Assembly (NCBI GenBank): GCA_015179045.1
Contig: WHUZ01000067.1
Span: forward strand, 248,001 to 312,000
DNA: 64,000 bases
From: Kalaharituber pfeilii
Taxonomy: Eukaryota; Ascomycota; Pezizomycetes; Pezizales; Pezizaceae
Direction: 5' to 3'
Numbering within the stretch: position 1 is the stretch's first letter; every line of letters starts with the position of its first letter. The position numbers and the translations under genes were made by a program. The notes beneath the pieces were generated by a model. That model made no database searches, was not told where the DNA came from, and worked only from the letters and a program-made list of their open reading frames with translations. Shown here piece after piece: positions 43,525 through 55,759 of the stretch.

Positions 43525-46500
43525 TCATGATTCCTCCTGAGCAAGCGACAGTTGAATTGCCTTTGCGAGCATTGCCTCTTCGTCCTCGTCTAGGGCCGGA
43601 CTTTCTAGTTGACCAGACTGATAATTTTTAGGCATAACAATCATAAGGGCTTCGAGAATTCTCCCCTGACTTTGGTACAGATTGTAGAGATGGTTAGCCG
43701 TGGTTCCGTTATATGGATGGTTCGGCGGAAGATATTTATCCATGTCTTCCTTGGCTTTGAGAAGCAGTACCTCCGCCTCCTTAAATCTTCCCTGACAGAG
43801 ATATGCGTAGCCAATATTGCTTAACGAACCGAGTGTCTCCTCATGTTGTGGTCCAACTGTCTCATCATACATAATCTTCACTCGTGAAAACATATCCCCG
43901 GCTTGTCCGTAGTTTTGATTGTTCAGATGTGCAACCGCAAGACTTTTAGCGGCAAGGATAGTTTCTTCATTAGCTAACCCTAAGCGATGGATATCACCTT
44001 CTATGGCTGCCTGGAGTGCCAGCTCTGCTTCGTCTATCTTCCCTTGTCGGGTGTAAAGCTCTACAAGCCTTCTGATGCTGGAAATAGTTGCCTCATGCCA
44101 GCGGCCGAGCACCTTTTCCCTCCCTGCTCTCACTTTCAACTGAAGTTCAATGGCTTTGGTCAGCTTTCCTTGCATTTGATACGTTCGGGCGAGATCAAAG
44201 AGGACATTGAGAGTTTCCTCATGCTCCAGTCCTAACAATTCTTCTACAGTCTGACTTAACACTACTTGCATCGCCTCAGCCTCTGGAAACCTGTCCAAAT
44301 GTCGGTATACGATCGCGAGATTTCTCATCGTCTGTCTTGGAATGATATCATCTGGCCGCAGCCGCTCTTTGGCCTGCTTCAAAACATTGGATAATACAAT
44401 TTCTGCTTGCTTGTATTCTCCCTGACGCATGAGGTACCATCCGCGATCATGCTCGTGCCACAGGTCAATCGGATGCTTTTCCAAGTCCGTCCGCTCGCAA
44501 TCTTCCTGCGCGACTTGCTTCCGTACCTCCTGAGCTTCTTCCCACCTCCCTAGAGATTCCAACGCCACCGCATGCAGCTGGAGTGCCTCCCAGAGTTGCG
44601 TATCAGTCGGATGACGAAGTCTTTTTAGAGTCTCCGTGAGTTTTCTAGCTTCACGTTCCGCCTCGCGAATTTTCCCGCAGTCGATATATATTTGCACCAG
44701 TTCATTACAGAGAACCAGAGCCATTGTTTCTTCCAGCCCCACAGTGTTCATAAAAATCTCCTTGGCCTCCAGAGCCAGTTTCTCAGCCTGGCGAAACTTG
44801 TTCTGTACCCTGCATAGCTTTGCTAGCAGGGACAAGCCACCTGCAGTTGTTGGATGGCCGGGCCCAAATGCCACCTCGTCAATCCTTTTGACTTTCCACG
44901 CCCATGCTTCCGCTTCTTCAAACTTTCCAAGGTCACACTTTATAATTACAAGCCTTCTCTTGATCTCGATTCCGAGTGGGTTCTCGGGTCCTAGGCTTGC
45001 ATCGAGATCCCGAATTTCTCGTTCTAAATACACTTCTGCCTGCCGTAATCCGTCGGCGTCCCGATAAATCCTTTCCAACGGAAATATGTCGGGTGCACCT
45101 TTCCCGCCAGATATAATGCTGTTATTGGCAGCCATCAGGACCTCTGCTGATTGACTCCGCATAGCGTTTAGCTCCCTTTCTAGGTCGGCCGCGCTGCACA
45201 TACTCTTTTGCAGCCAGAATGTTGCCATTTGAGTATCCAAAGGGACACCAAAGCCCAAACTGTAGCACACTGCGAGTTCGAATGCTGCTTCGGACGCACA
45301 CCTCCTACAGTCTTCGAATCGCCTTTCGAGAGAGTTGAACACGTGTACCCGAATCTGGTGATGCTGGCGACTCAATGAATAAAAACTCTCGCGGATCTAA
45401 TGTATAGGAACATTGAATTAGCAACTAAGGAATGGATCAAATAGGTCAATTTGCATACACCTAGGACACTATGACGCATAATCTCCAAGTTACCCTTATG
45501 AGCTAAGGGTGTAATAATCCTGGCGATGTTGTGCATCGCTTCTGTCAGTCTCAAAATTCAAAAGATGTGGACTTGCCACTAATTCAAATGACACTCAGGT
45601 GAAATGTAGGCGCTTGCAACTTACGAAAGCTCGAAATTCTTCTCGAACACAGCGTTAATATGTTCCACTGCCCTTTCCCAGGTTGTATTTTCGATGGCAT
45701 CGATGTACTGGTGGAAAATACGAAGAAAAGAAGCCGGTCCCTTCATTTGATGCTTAAGGATACTGAGCATTTGTCGCCGTTTCTCAAAATCCTTCATATC
45801 CTCAGTCGTAAAGCCATAATCTGCCAATGTGTGTTGCCGCATATATGAAGGGGGGATGACACTATTTGCCTTTGGCTGCCAGCTTCATTTGTAAAAATAG
45901 CTCAGAATATTGATTTCGGCAAATTTTTTATTGTGACAGACTTACATCTTTTGTCCTAGAAGCGCAATCAGATTGTTGAGGTTTGTCTCTCTGAGTTTCG
46001 GATCAGGGTTGAGGGTATGTTGAAAAAAAATTTGCCAAATTATCGCGTTCCTCTTGCGATCCAAGATGAGGACATGCCAGTCCCATATCAATTACATCCT
46101 GCCGGAAACGAGTTTGCTCTTCAATGGTCTCAAGCCTGCCTTGCCTCTCTTTCCCAAAAAGAAGCCATGCACAGACCATGGCGAAAGAGTATATGTCAGT
46201 TTTCTTCGCGTCTCGAACTGTAAATTTGCGAGTGTGGTACTCTGGTGCACACCAGGCTGGTGTGCAGCCGAGCGCGACAGCGGAGTCTTCATTGGCACCC
46301 ATAGTTGAATAACCAAAGTCAGTCAATTTTGCTACAACTGCTTCTCCCTTTTCAGGGTTCTCGTAGACTAGTATATTGTCCGGTTTAATATCACCGTGAA
46401 TTATATCTATATCAAGCTGTGAGTGTGCATGTGGATTAACAGGAGGAGAGATCTTACTGGATTCGTGCATAGTTAAAATCGCGGATCCAACTCCAGCACA

Positions 46501-47052
46501 TATTGCAAGTTTATCTCTGAAACTAATGGTCTTCCCCACACCTTCCATAAAACTACGAAGGCTACCGTGATGTGCTTTTTCGAAAAGCAGCAGTGGCAAT
46601 ACTTTTGCGTCGTTTTCGTTGCTGCTATCACCGCCTTTGACAACCTCAAAGCAAACAGCCTCGAGCTTCACAATGTGGGTGTGTTCTCGGATGAGAGGGT
46701 GAGTGAGCAATAGGATCTCCGGAATTATTGCCATGTATAGTTTCTGTGGGTCAGAGTACTGTTTAAATTGTTTGAATGCAAAGGCACTTTTGTGTACCCC
46801 ACGGGCCTGCCTCACATTGCTGGTTGCTCCCTCGCCGAGTTTTTTGAGCATCTCGTCCCAAGTTGTATGGATGACATCCAATTTGACATATTGGGCGAGA
46901 GAGAGTAAGGCAAGGAAATCTAGATGAAAAGATGTCAATACATCACCAGAAACATTGTCCACATGAGTTGGAGGGTCAGTCGTCCAGCTGTCTTTTCGCT
47001 GGCTTATCGTATAGATGTTAGACGCTCCAGATGTTGATGATGAAGAAGTCAT
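43525..47052 (-). CDS. Protein kinase-Sel1-TPR-UIM fusion protein (one frameshift)
   Basis: Exons 47052-45946, 45882-45625, 45549-45459 and 45396-43525 would give about 1,108 aa. The kinase domain has Lys in FAFKQF, the catalytic loop IIHGDIKPDNILV, TDFGYS and WCAPEY, so it looks active (HGD replaces HRD). After a linker comes one Sel1-like unit (AAFELAVCYSLGFGVPLD) and then about nine kinesin-light-chain-like TPR units of 42 residues (LGPENPLGIEIKRRLVIIKC onward). The last residues, EEAMLAKAIQLSLAQEE, fit the ubiquitin-interacting motif. One extra T in an eight-T run (minus strand, plus 46023-46030) breaks the frame after LANFF; the other frame continues QHTLNPDPKLRETNLNNLIA to the next donor. 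The role is likely signalling on repeat-bound partners; no pathway is evident. Confidence 0.75.
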
Positions 47053-47565
47053 GTGCAAGTTTCACCTTCTTTTCGATGGAGCAAATAGAACTCAAAGAGT
47101 AGGTAGGGCTTGAGAAAATGGTTGACACGATGGCTATTGACACCAGAGAGGGGGATGGGAAGGGAGGACAAATTCGTTCGGTGCTAATCTACTTAGAAGG
47201 ATTAGCTACTTAAATGTCATCTGCGGAAGAATCAGACATAGATGGGACGTGGTACAAATCCTGTGCAAATGAAAGAGGGAAAGGGGTGCAAGCTGAAAAC
47301 TAAGGGTGTGGGCTGTGCAGAAGATGATAATGAGGCGTAATGCTGCAGCTGAAATGCTAAAGAAAGATCCCCACAGTTCAAAGGTAGGACATGATCAGGG
47401 CATAGGTATGGTAGTCATTGGTTTGTTTCTGCAAGGCTACAATTTGGAGAACGTCATCATGCTGAGTCGTCTTTGAATGTCGAAGCCTTTTCGCTCCTCT
47501 CTCTCATCTGGCTCTGGGAAAATCCACAATCGGCCTCGTGATACCGAAAGACCCAAGGAAGCACT

Positions 47566-47608
<43 letters not shown>

Positions 47609-47821
47609 CAAGGCAAAGGAAATATAATAGCAGATTGCTACTCCTGGCACCGAAGACGTGACTTAGGACGACTGGGGCGGATCAACATCGGGGTGCTGAG
47701 ATCGACTGAATAGACTATGCAAGATTTTGAGGCTTGTGAAATGATGCATGCAGATGGAGACGCTACGTAATGAATACAAAAAAAGAACAAATTGTAGCGC
47801 ACATTTAATTTTTCTTGTCTT
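47053..47821. other. Promoter side of the kinase gene; long A tract
   Basis: No gene is supported. An A tract of about 34 nt lies at 47569-47603 without a hairpin beside it, so I do not call it a retroposon. Confidence 0.45.
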
Positions 47822-48480
47822 TTTTTTTATTTTTTTTTTATTTTCACATATCCCGCTTGCAGCTGTTCGCCATGGCAGGGTCCCTGGACCGAGGTCCTTA
47901 TGGCCCGGAGACAGGCACCTAAAAACAAACAACAACTCACTATATACACCGACATTCAAAAGGGAATAGAGGAAATAAAACCCATGAGACAACCCGCTAT
48001 GCCGTCAAGTCCATTTCCTCCACCTCCCTCCCCTTCCCCTTTCTGTCCACCTTTGAATTTCTATCCCAGTCATACAGGCACGAATCGTACCACTTGCCTG
48101 ACAAACTTACCTTCGCTGGTGTTTGGCTACCCGATTCCACCTCCCCTCCAGGTAGATGACAACCGAACTAGCCTTCTTTCCCTCCCTCCTCTCTTTCTTC
48201 ACCAACCATCTTGCCGCAACAATCTTTCCCATCCATGGGTTCGCATTCTCCATCCAATCTCTTACTTTCCCGAGTTTCTTTGTCACCGCAATTCCATGTA
48301 CTACGATCGCACGACCGGATTGCGGGAGTGTCCTTTCCTTTGGGATTGGCTTCGGAGATGGTGCTGGAGATGGTTTCTTGGACATTTTCTGCTTGGGGGG
48401 ACTGGTACTCTGTCCCCCTTTCACTTTTTTGGACTGGAAAGCAGAATTTTTCTTGTCCATTTGTGCCTGTCCTCACCTTT
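47822..48480 (-). mobile_element. LINE ORF1 fragment joined to a LINE 3' tail (half-LINE)
   Basis: The minus strand encodes a Gag-like ORF1 piece from about 48460 (RAIVVHGIAVTKKLGKVRDW, then RWLVKKERREGKKASSVVIY) that stops at 48107. About 180 nt later comes the family B 3' end: TGTCTCCGGGCC, then CCCTGCCATGGCG, AACAGC, TGCAAGCGGGATATGTGA and an A-rich tail. The reverse transcriptase and RNase H regions are absent. No clear TSD was found. The ORF1 identity rests on resemblance to Tad-type ORF1 proteins. Confidence 0.6.
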
Positions 48481-49169
48481 CATTTTGATTGAGTTACGTG
48501 GATACGTCCTGTTACAATGCAAAATTGTCCTGTTCATCTAAATATAAATCTATCAATCTAAATGTATGTACCGTTTACAGATGACGGTCAGAACCTCCCT
48601 GCCCACGTAGGACCTGTCGCTGTGGTTGTTTGACTCGCCGTGGCTCGCCTTTTTAAACCATCCCAAAGACCTGCCGGTCGCGTGAGCGCCACCCTTCCCG
48701 TCTATTTATGTATCAGAAGACGTGGTTGGTATGGTTTAGCATTGACCCCAATCAGGGCTTGTAAATCTTCTACTCTGTAAATAGAATTAATGCTGTAGCT
48801 AAAGAACTCAAGATGGCCTAGCTGTGTTGTAGATCAAAAGAAAGCAGTCTTCAAGGGAGCAGCAAAATCTTGAAACAGTCTACATGCCAAAAGTAATACA
48901 CCAATATCTGTAAAGGTACAGTATTAACCACTATCTCCAACACTTTTCCACTCATCTATGAAGGTCTCCACAGCGTAGCGACGGAGACACAGCGATGAGC
49001 GGGTGTAGGCCAATGGTTGGCAACTACATACCGTAGTCTGATGTGACAGACCATGTCTCGTTGCCTGGTAAACCTCTCGATTCACGGCATTAGTTCTACC
49101 TGATCGCTCGAAGCATTGTATAAGTTTGAAGGAGCCTCGAGATGCTTCGATGCGGCAAAGACGCTGCGT
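48481..49169. other. Spacer, nothing recognised
   Basis: No gene or element is supported between the half-LINE and the family C LINE fragment. Confidence 0.4.
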
Positions 49170-49964
49170 GTTTTTTTTTTTTTTTTTCTTTTAATTCACG
49201 TAACCCCGCATACAGGCTATCAGCCTATGGCAGGGACCCATATACCCGGGCCAGGTTTGGAACACCTAACTACGGAATCTACATGCACATCTTGAGCACT
49301 CAGTGCTCTCCGTCCCCGGCTACCCCAGATCGAGGCAGGCAAACCAGTACTCGACAGGGTCGCCCTCCACACCTTCTTGCTTCCACCCTTTCTCCTCTAG
49401 GTCCTCCCAGGACTGCCAGGTGACATGCGCCCCATCTTTGTCCTTCCTCTGGGGTCGCTCCAGTTCGGTGCACCTGAACACCACATGCTCAGCACTCCAT
49501 GCCTCACCACATGTACATTGTACCTCCTCGCCACTGACCATCCTCCTCCACATACTGTAGCTCCGCCTTTTCCAGTCCGCAGCCATGTGTAATTTGTGAG
49601 TGCTCTCCTGCCCCACTTCACGAATTTGCCCTTCCCAAACCCTGCGCGCTCCCTCTCCTCTTTTCTTTTTCGAACTAACTCTTGACGCAGCCCACCCTCA
49701 GTGGCCTGCCTATCATACCTCATGCACTTGGCCCCCTCTTTGGCCAACACATCTGCCTTCTCATTGCCTTCTATCCCTACGTGGGCCTTGACCCATGCCA
49801 GCTTCACTGCATCCGCCTCCCTTAACCTTTGCCGCCTCTCTGCAATCAGCTCTATCACCCGTGCTAGATCTGCAGTCCTTGCCTTGCCAGTTTTCCTGCT
49901 TTCTGGACTGCACTGATAGCTGCCTGAGAGTCTGCGAGTAGTAGCACTTTTTCACTGCCATCAA
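49170..49964 (-). mobile_element. 5'-truncated LINE (RNase H to 3' end), family C tail
   Basis: Minus strand: KVLLLADSQAAISAVQKAG, WVKAHVGIEGNEKADVLAKE, then CTCGEAWSAEHVVFRC in a shifted frame, ending YWFACLDLG at 49320. The 3' end is GGGTATATGGGTCCCTGCC, ATAGGCT, GAT, AGCCTGTATGCGGGG, TTACGTGAATT and an A-rich tail. At least two frameshifts show decay. I found no matching TSD. It is the closest relative of 58568-59907. Confidence 0.8.
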
Positions 49965-51901
49965 CTTATATACATGTCAGACTCCGTTTTTCCGCAATAT
50001 CTCAAGTTCATAACCAATAATTATTGAGACCAAGGAGTTCACGAGACGACTGGTTCTCTTGCGATCAAAACTTTTCTTCTGCTTGCTGGTGAAAATTTTC
50101 TGGACTTTTACAGGTGTTTAATCACTTTCCTTCTCTTCCGGCATTTATACATGCTCGTTTTAATAGAAACATGTAATGTTACTTGCATGCAGGCTCTAGG
50201 CTCATGGTGCTAATAGCCTTAGAGTCAATATTATCATTTTCCATATCGCTACGCACATGTCTGTTCTCAAACACATCAGCACTTTGTAGTATCACATGGT
50301 CCTGTTCCTCTAACAAAATTAAATACCGCCTAAACCGTAAACAAGAACGGTGGACTTGACAGGTAGTTTTGGAGCCTCTAGAGGTAACGGGAAGCATTGA
50401 ACATGTAATAGACTGGTGGTATTTCTTTCTCCTTCTTATTCTATTACTACAAGCAGTGAGATTCCCTAAAAGACGCATATCGTGGTGAAGTTAATAGGCC
50501 CCATTCCTTCCATCGCCTCCTGCTCTTCCTGGAGGTAGCGTTGAGCGTATATACATTAGCATATGATGTGTATTTGCAGCAACCATTTCATAAGTACAGT
50601 ATGTACCAGAATTAACCACATCCCGCAGCAAGCTGGTGCACTGCGCTTGGATACTTAAATATCAACTGTACAAACGAGCATATGCCGTCACAAACCACAT
50701 GCAGGAGAGATCAAAGTGCTTTTGCACGCGCTTTCCCGCTTTTGAAGCGCAATGCAGCTGCACACTTATGCATGCATATGCATGTCTACAAGTAGATACG
50801 GTTGGGTTCGCGATTATGATTTAGGCTAGCAAAATTTGACAATCCGTACCATACTTACCTAACTCATACCCGCTGCCAGATGAAACAAAGCGAGCTGGAG
50901 AATATCTGAGCGAACCCATCTGGACGTTGCTACCGGCCTTGTGTTTTTGTGAAGGGGCAGAATTTCGCCTTACCAAGATTTGCTCGATGCTTGACGGCCT
51001 ACTAGTATGCCCATTGTCACGCACGACCCATAATTCTTCACGCTATTTCATCACTTAATGCTGGTAAGGAGTACTCTCGCAGTATGACGACATTTAATAG
51101 GATGAGTTGTATAGTGTGGGTCAAGTGCCACAACAGCTAACCTCACCCCCGGCGGATGTCATGTGCCTTCACACTAGCTTCTGCGGATCCATATACATAC
51201 GACCAGTCACCAAGATTAACTACTGATCACATTTACTTTACTACACATGCAACGCTTGGGAGTGAAGGTAAGCGATCGGAGGCGGCACATGATAGAGCCG
51301 CTCTTTCTTGACTAAAGTTGTCGGGCAATCAATGAGAAATGCAACAGAAGTTCTGGAATATAACTTCAAGGGTAATGAATGCCTAGTTTTTTTGCAGTTT
51401 GTTTATGAAATCGCGTTATCGTTTTGCTGGTCATGAACTATTGAAATTAATAGCATATATAGATATAAGTAACCCTACTCAGTTTTACAACGCTTCGCGC
51501 TTCTGATGATACTGTATAGTCAAAGTTCGCACGCCCCGAGTATATATTTATTGCCAGGAAAAATCTGCTCTTAGAAGCTCTCTGTTTGCCTAATAATATT
51601 GATGATTTGTGTGTATGCATGGCCGGCACTAAAGCGACAGTCTCCTTGCAACGAGTACACGAATTGACAGCTGGCCAGGACAGCGATGCAAATATCACCT
51701 GGGGCATATTGCGGTGTGGGGACCTTCCTCCCGTGCCAGGATGTCATTGCAACGGAGGCGGGGATGATTACGGTAGCCATAGGGCAGTGAACAAATGAGA
51801 GGAACGGAATTAACTTGGGCCACAGGCCCACTCAGAGGCAATCAGGTACCTATATTCACCCTGGTGCAAAGTGTTGGGGTGTCAAGCCTCCACTCGGGCG
51901 C
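49965..51901. other. 1.9 kb without a supported gene
   Basis: Short open stretches only. TATGCATGCATATGCATG near 50766-50784 is a palindromic purine-pyrimidine tract similar to those near 18408 and 27237. Nothing else stands out. Confidence 0.4.
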
Positions 51902-51912
51902 GGCGCGGGTTC

Positions 51913-52213
51913 TTTTTTTTTTTTTTTAATATTTGTACTCGTATGCTGCCCTAAGAGCTATGGCTAGGATTTAAGTATATAAGAAATAACGGAAAAATAT
52001 CAAAATACTTACATGTGATGCCCGCGGCGATCATTAATAGTGCGGTTGGGATGAACCGGGACTTTCCTCTGACACGCTCGTCCTTTCTCTGAGTCTCACT
52101 TTCCCAACTTCCATCTGTGGCTCCAAATATACCACCGCAGAACTAGTCTTCTTGCCTTCCTCCACCAGGATTGATTTCCTCTGCAGCCATTTGATCCCTG
52201 CAATCTTTCCTAG
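51913..52213 (-). mobile_element. LINE ORF1 fragment joined to a family A tail (half-LINE), 301 bp
   Basis: TSD of 11 bp GGCGCGGGTTC at 51902-51912 and 52214-52224. The minus strand starts in an ORF1-like frame (KIAGIKWLQRKSILVEEGKK, TSSAVVYLEPQMEVGKVRL) that ends in a stop, then about 100 nt later the family A end CCTAGCCATAGCTCTTAGGG, CAGCATACGAG, TACAAATATT and poly(A). As in 47822-48480, ORF1 is joined to the tail with ORF2 missing. Confidence 0.7.
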
Positions 52214-52224
52214 GGCGCGGGTTC

Positions 52225-53119
52225 AATTTTTAAGGTGTCCTGTATTTGTATGGGAAACCGCAAATTGTGTCGATACACCTGGCAGGGTGTTGTAACGTAG
52301 GAGTACACCTCAGGCAGGTAGGCTCAGGCATGGCATTTAATTTGGCACCCACCCTCGGGATGAGATAGATGGTAGTGGCTATCGAATGCAGCATCAGTTT
52401 GACACCATTACTAGAAATCATATATCAACAGAGATCATACGGCTGGCCACAAATTCTAAGTTAAATGAGTAGGAGGGACCACAATGTCAAAATGGCTGGC
52501 GTTGGAGGTGGAAATGTAAGGAAACATTCGAGATATGGCAACGATGCTGGTAAGAGGTTAAAGCGCAAGAGTAGGAACCTAGGTACTGTGGTTGTGATGG
52601 TACCGGTTAGTGTATCCTAATGTTGGAGATTTGGGGGTTTTGCAGTGAGGGAGGATGCACTCCTAGTACTAGTAGAATAGCCTGAGGAGGCTGGTCATGC
52701 ACTGGCACAGAGAATGCAGCAAACAGTTTCCTATTTGAGAGTGCATTCACCTAATGCAGGCAGAGCCAAATGGGATAATGATAGGGGAAATGCATTATGC
52801 ATTGTTGGAGATGCGGGTTGGCATACTTTGTGATGGGGTGGTTACCTTGCATGGATGGATGGGGACTGTGTAGGGACTTGTAGTGTATGATAGGTCAAAG
52901 GAGGATTATATTGTAGAGTGTAGTTTGCGCCGGCGTGAGTATACTTCACGAATGAAAATTTATTTCCTATGATACCAAGGCTTAAGATATGAGACCATGG
53001 GACCACTCCTGAGTGTCAATCGCTCGTGATCAGACACTGACTAGAGACGTCAAGGGTATCCACTTAGCTGAAGGTGTCATTTTGTCAAAGATTCCACTGA
53101 CACCGTTCAAGGAGTCAAT
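52225..53119. other. Spacer, nothing recognised
   Basis: No gene is supported. G-rich spacer of unclear origin. Confidence 0.4.
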
Positions 53120-53127
53120 CCTGCAGT

Positions 53128-53408
53128 TAGTGAGCGGCACGAGCCGAGCCAGCTCGAGCTCAAACGAGCCAAGATCATGCTTGTGTTTTTCTTGACAGCT
53201 CGCTAAAATGCTTAGCCAGTGCAAGGTTTCATAAACTGTAAATACCTACTATAGTAATAATTAGAGACTTGGAGCTCATTCTGACCTACCAACAACTTCG
53301 AAATGCACAATTTAGCTGATAGTAGTGAGAAAGATGAAAATTTAGCTTAGTTTAGTTTAGTTTGTCAATATTATGATCCAGGCTCGAGCTAGCTCGTGCC
53401 GCTCACTA
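53128..53408. mobile_element. hAT MITE, 281 bp
   Basis: TIRs TAGTGAGCGGCACGAGCC and GCTCGTGCCGCTCACTA with 8-bp TSD CCTGCAGT (53120-53127 and 53409-53416). The interior is nearly identical to the copies at 15369, 25968 and 58955, so the family was active recently. Confidence 0.92.
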
Positions 53409-53416
53409 CCTGCAGT

Positions 53417-53855
53417 TACAGCGAAAGTTTGAACCATAGTGTATTGGGACGCACACTGGGAGGGAAAGGCCTGAGAGTCTGGAGGTTTAAGATCGATGAG
53501 GCGCACAGCCCGAAATTCCGGTTGTGCGCAATGGAGGAAACAACGCAACACCTAAGGTCCCAGATGCGGCGTACAGTATTGAGGTAATGGTGGCCGGGGG
53601 GACGGGGGGACGGGACGCAAATGAACGCCGCCAACAGCAAACGAGGCCCACTGATGAAACTGATGAGATGGGCAGAAAGCTGAGACACCACGTTGGTGAT
53701 GGCGAGGGGAAACTATGGGTTGTAGTTTTTGTCCTTCGACCTTGCTATGCTGTTTTGGCTTATCGTTTCTATTTTTATTTTTCCTTTTATCTCCTTGCAG
53801 TAATCTCGTCGTAGCCCCCCAGGCAGTATACCAGTAATGATGATTGAAAAAAAAG
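53417..53855 (+). mobile_element. LINE C-terminal remnant with family A tail
   Basis: Encodes LGGKGLRVWRFKIDEAHSPK, the same block as ILGNKGLKEWRFRIGKATSP at 6132-6880, then decays. The 3' end is CTCGTCGTAGCCCCCCAGG, CAGTATACCAG, TAATGATGATTG and eight A. The true left end was not determined; the neighbouring MITE may lie inside this LINE. Confidence 0.65.
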
Positions 53856-54002
53856 GTGTAGCCAATGCATAATTGCAATGTACGTTCTATGACTTCCACC
53901 TAGACCGGCCGGTATTGGATAGGCAATATGACGCAAGTAAGAAGAAGAGATAATCTCACTTCTCTATAGGCTCAGACGTACCACAATAGTGGACCTCAGT
54001 CT

Positions 54003-54071
54003 CCTCTTTTTTTTTTTTTTTTTTTTTAACATCACATAACCCACTTAGCGCTATTCGCTATGGCAGGGTCA
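54003..54071 (-). mobile_element. Hairpin retroposon, family B
   Basis: Minus strand: ACCCTGCCATAGCG, AATAGC, GCTAAGTGGG, TTATGTGATGTT and an A tail. TSD of 11 bp GACCTCAGTCT at 53992-54002 and 54072-54082. It lies about 60 nt upstream of the pseudokinase ATG (54133), so probably in its promoter or 5' UTR. Confidence 0.85.
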
Positions 54072-54132
54072 GACCTCAGTCTTCTATCAGCTTTTCTCAA
54101 TAGCAGTGCCTCTCCTTACAAGCTCAAGCAAC

Positions 54133-55687
54133 ATGGCAAGCTCTGCGAGGGATATTTTCCAGTCGATCCTTAGACTATTTGAAATATCACTACACCAATT
54201 TGAAAGCCCGAATCTCAAGTTTCCTGCGCCCTTGTTGATCGATTATGAGCGCGGTCGCTTCTTCACTTGGGCCGGCATTCTGGGCTTCATCGGAGTTGAT
54301 GAAGCCGTGGACGTTGATTCTCCTAAGGGGTTAGAGGACAGCCAAATCCAAATTAGAGAGCACTTATTGAACATTGAAAGTGCATTGCACAAGGTATGTT
54401 TTATGAGATTCTCGTTCTCCTCAACATCCATGCGCAACCAATACTGAATGTAGCGTCTTTCACCATTAGGCACTCGCAGCTTCCAATGTCCACAATGAGC
54501 CCACCGGCCATGCCCAGTCGAGTACCTCATATGCCTCTAGCCTAACAGAACTCTACTCTTGCCTTCAGGACGCGAACGATGCCTTGCAGGCACTTCTTTC
54601 ATCCCAAGACGCTGAGAGAATGAACACCCTGTGGCCCCGTAGAAATGCTTTACAGGTGATCGAGGCTCTCAATAGAATTCTCGGCGTCGAAACAGCTTTG
54701 AGCGGTATTCCCGACACCCAGAGGCAACGTATACCAAAGCCAACCGCTGTCTTAGGCCACCTACGTCAGCTGGTGCAACAGAGCAGCACAATGAACAAAG
54801 AGTGCTATGTGGAAAACTCCATCCACGTGAGCTCAGCCTTTGGTGAGCATAGTCTAGGCTCGTTCAATAGGGATGCAGATGCCAATGATGTCTCCAGCCT
54901 GCTCCTTATAGAATGGAAGGAGTACAATAGTCGTTGGGTGAGCAAAATTGGACATGAATTATACAAGCGCGTTCGAGACCTTGCCAAACTTCTACATCAT
55001 CCGGAACAAGATGGAACTGCAATTCCTGATCTTCGGATCCTCAGGTGTATTGGATGGTTTCACGATGAAGCGAACTATCGATTTGGCTTCGCATACGATC
55101 TCCCGGGAAAGCCAATTTCTCTTAATAGTCTGATTGCAAGCAAAGCCTCGAACACTAGGGTCGTTCCTCCACTTGGGATGAGATTCGAGCTGGCTACGGC
55201 ACTAGCACGCTGCCTCCGTGCCGTGCATGACTTGGGATGGCTGCACAAGAATATCTCGTCTTACAACATCATATTTTCCCCGAGTGATAGAGCGATGACT
55301 ACAACAGCTACGCCATACCTTATTGGATTCCACCACAGCCGTATTGACGACGTTGAAGCCTTCTCGGAGGGCCCAAATGTGAACAAATCCCAGGCTGAGT
55401 ACCAGCACCCTGAATATCAAGCTTCAAGGGCAAGAGCAGCCAGCGCAACTGAGACTCGCTTTCACCGGATCTACGACTACTACAGCTTAGGTCTTGTACT
55501 TCTGGAGCTTGCGAGGTGGCAGACGTTAAAAGAAATGTTACGGGGAAAAGATACATTCACTCCAACCGAGATTCGCGACTATCTCCTGAATAAAGTAGGT
55601 AGGATTGACGGGAATGTGGGTGCCACGTACAGGAAGGTGGTCGTCGCTTGCTTACGGGGGATTTTGGCGAACAGGGGGACTGTATAA
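54133..55687 (+). CDS. HeLo-type N-terminus plus kinase-like (pseudokinase) protein, C-terminus frameshifted
   Basis: Start ATG at 54133; exons 54133-54393 and 54470-55687, phase 0 intron with donor GTATGT, 492 aa. The N-terminal 90 residues (MASSARDIFQSILRLFEISL, WAGILGFIGVDEAVDVDS) resemble the helical prion-inhibition/HeLo-like region found before kinase-like domains in fungi. In the kinase-like part the catalytic Asp position reads LHKNISSYNIIF (no HRD Asp) and DFG is replaced by LIGFHH, so catalysis is unlikely. The frame ends at GILANRGTV, but one more G in the G run near 55655 would continue it as GDFGEQGDCISLEEDRGAIE and on to LNRCFA. Such proteins often take part in incompatibility or cell-death signalling; that role is inferred here. 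Confidence 0.75.
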
Positions 55688-55759
55688 GTCTGGAGGAGGA
55701 CAGAGGGGCAATTGAGCAAATTCGTCGTAGCTTTACTTCGAGCGTTGTAGAACCACTCA

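Noticed and set aside
47569..47603. Long poly(A) tract as a retroposon tail
   Set aside because: The preceding sequence does not match any of the three hairpin families and no duplication was found.
48001..48541. Proline-rich plus-strand reading frame as a gene
   Set aside because: It is the antisense shadow of the LINE ORF1 fragment on the minus strand.
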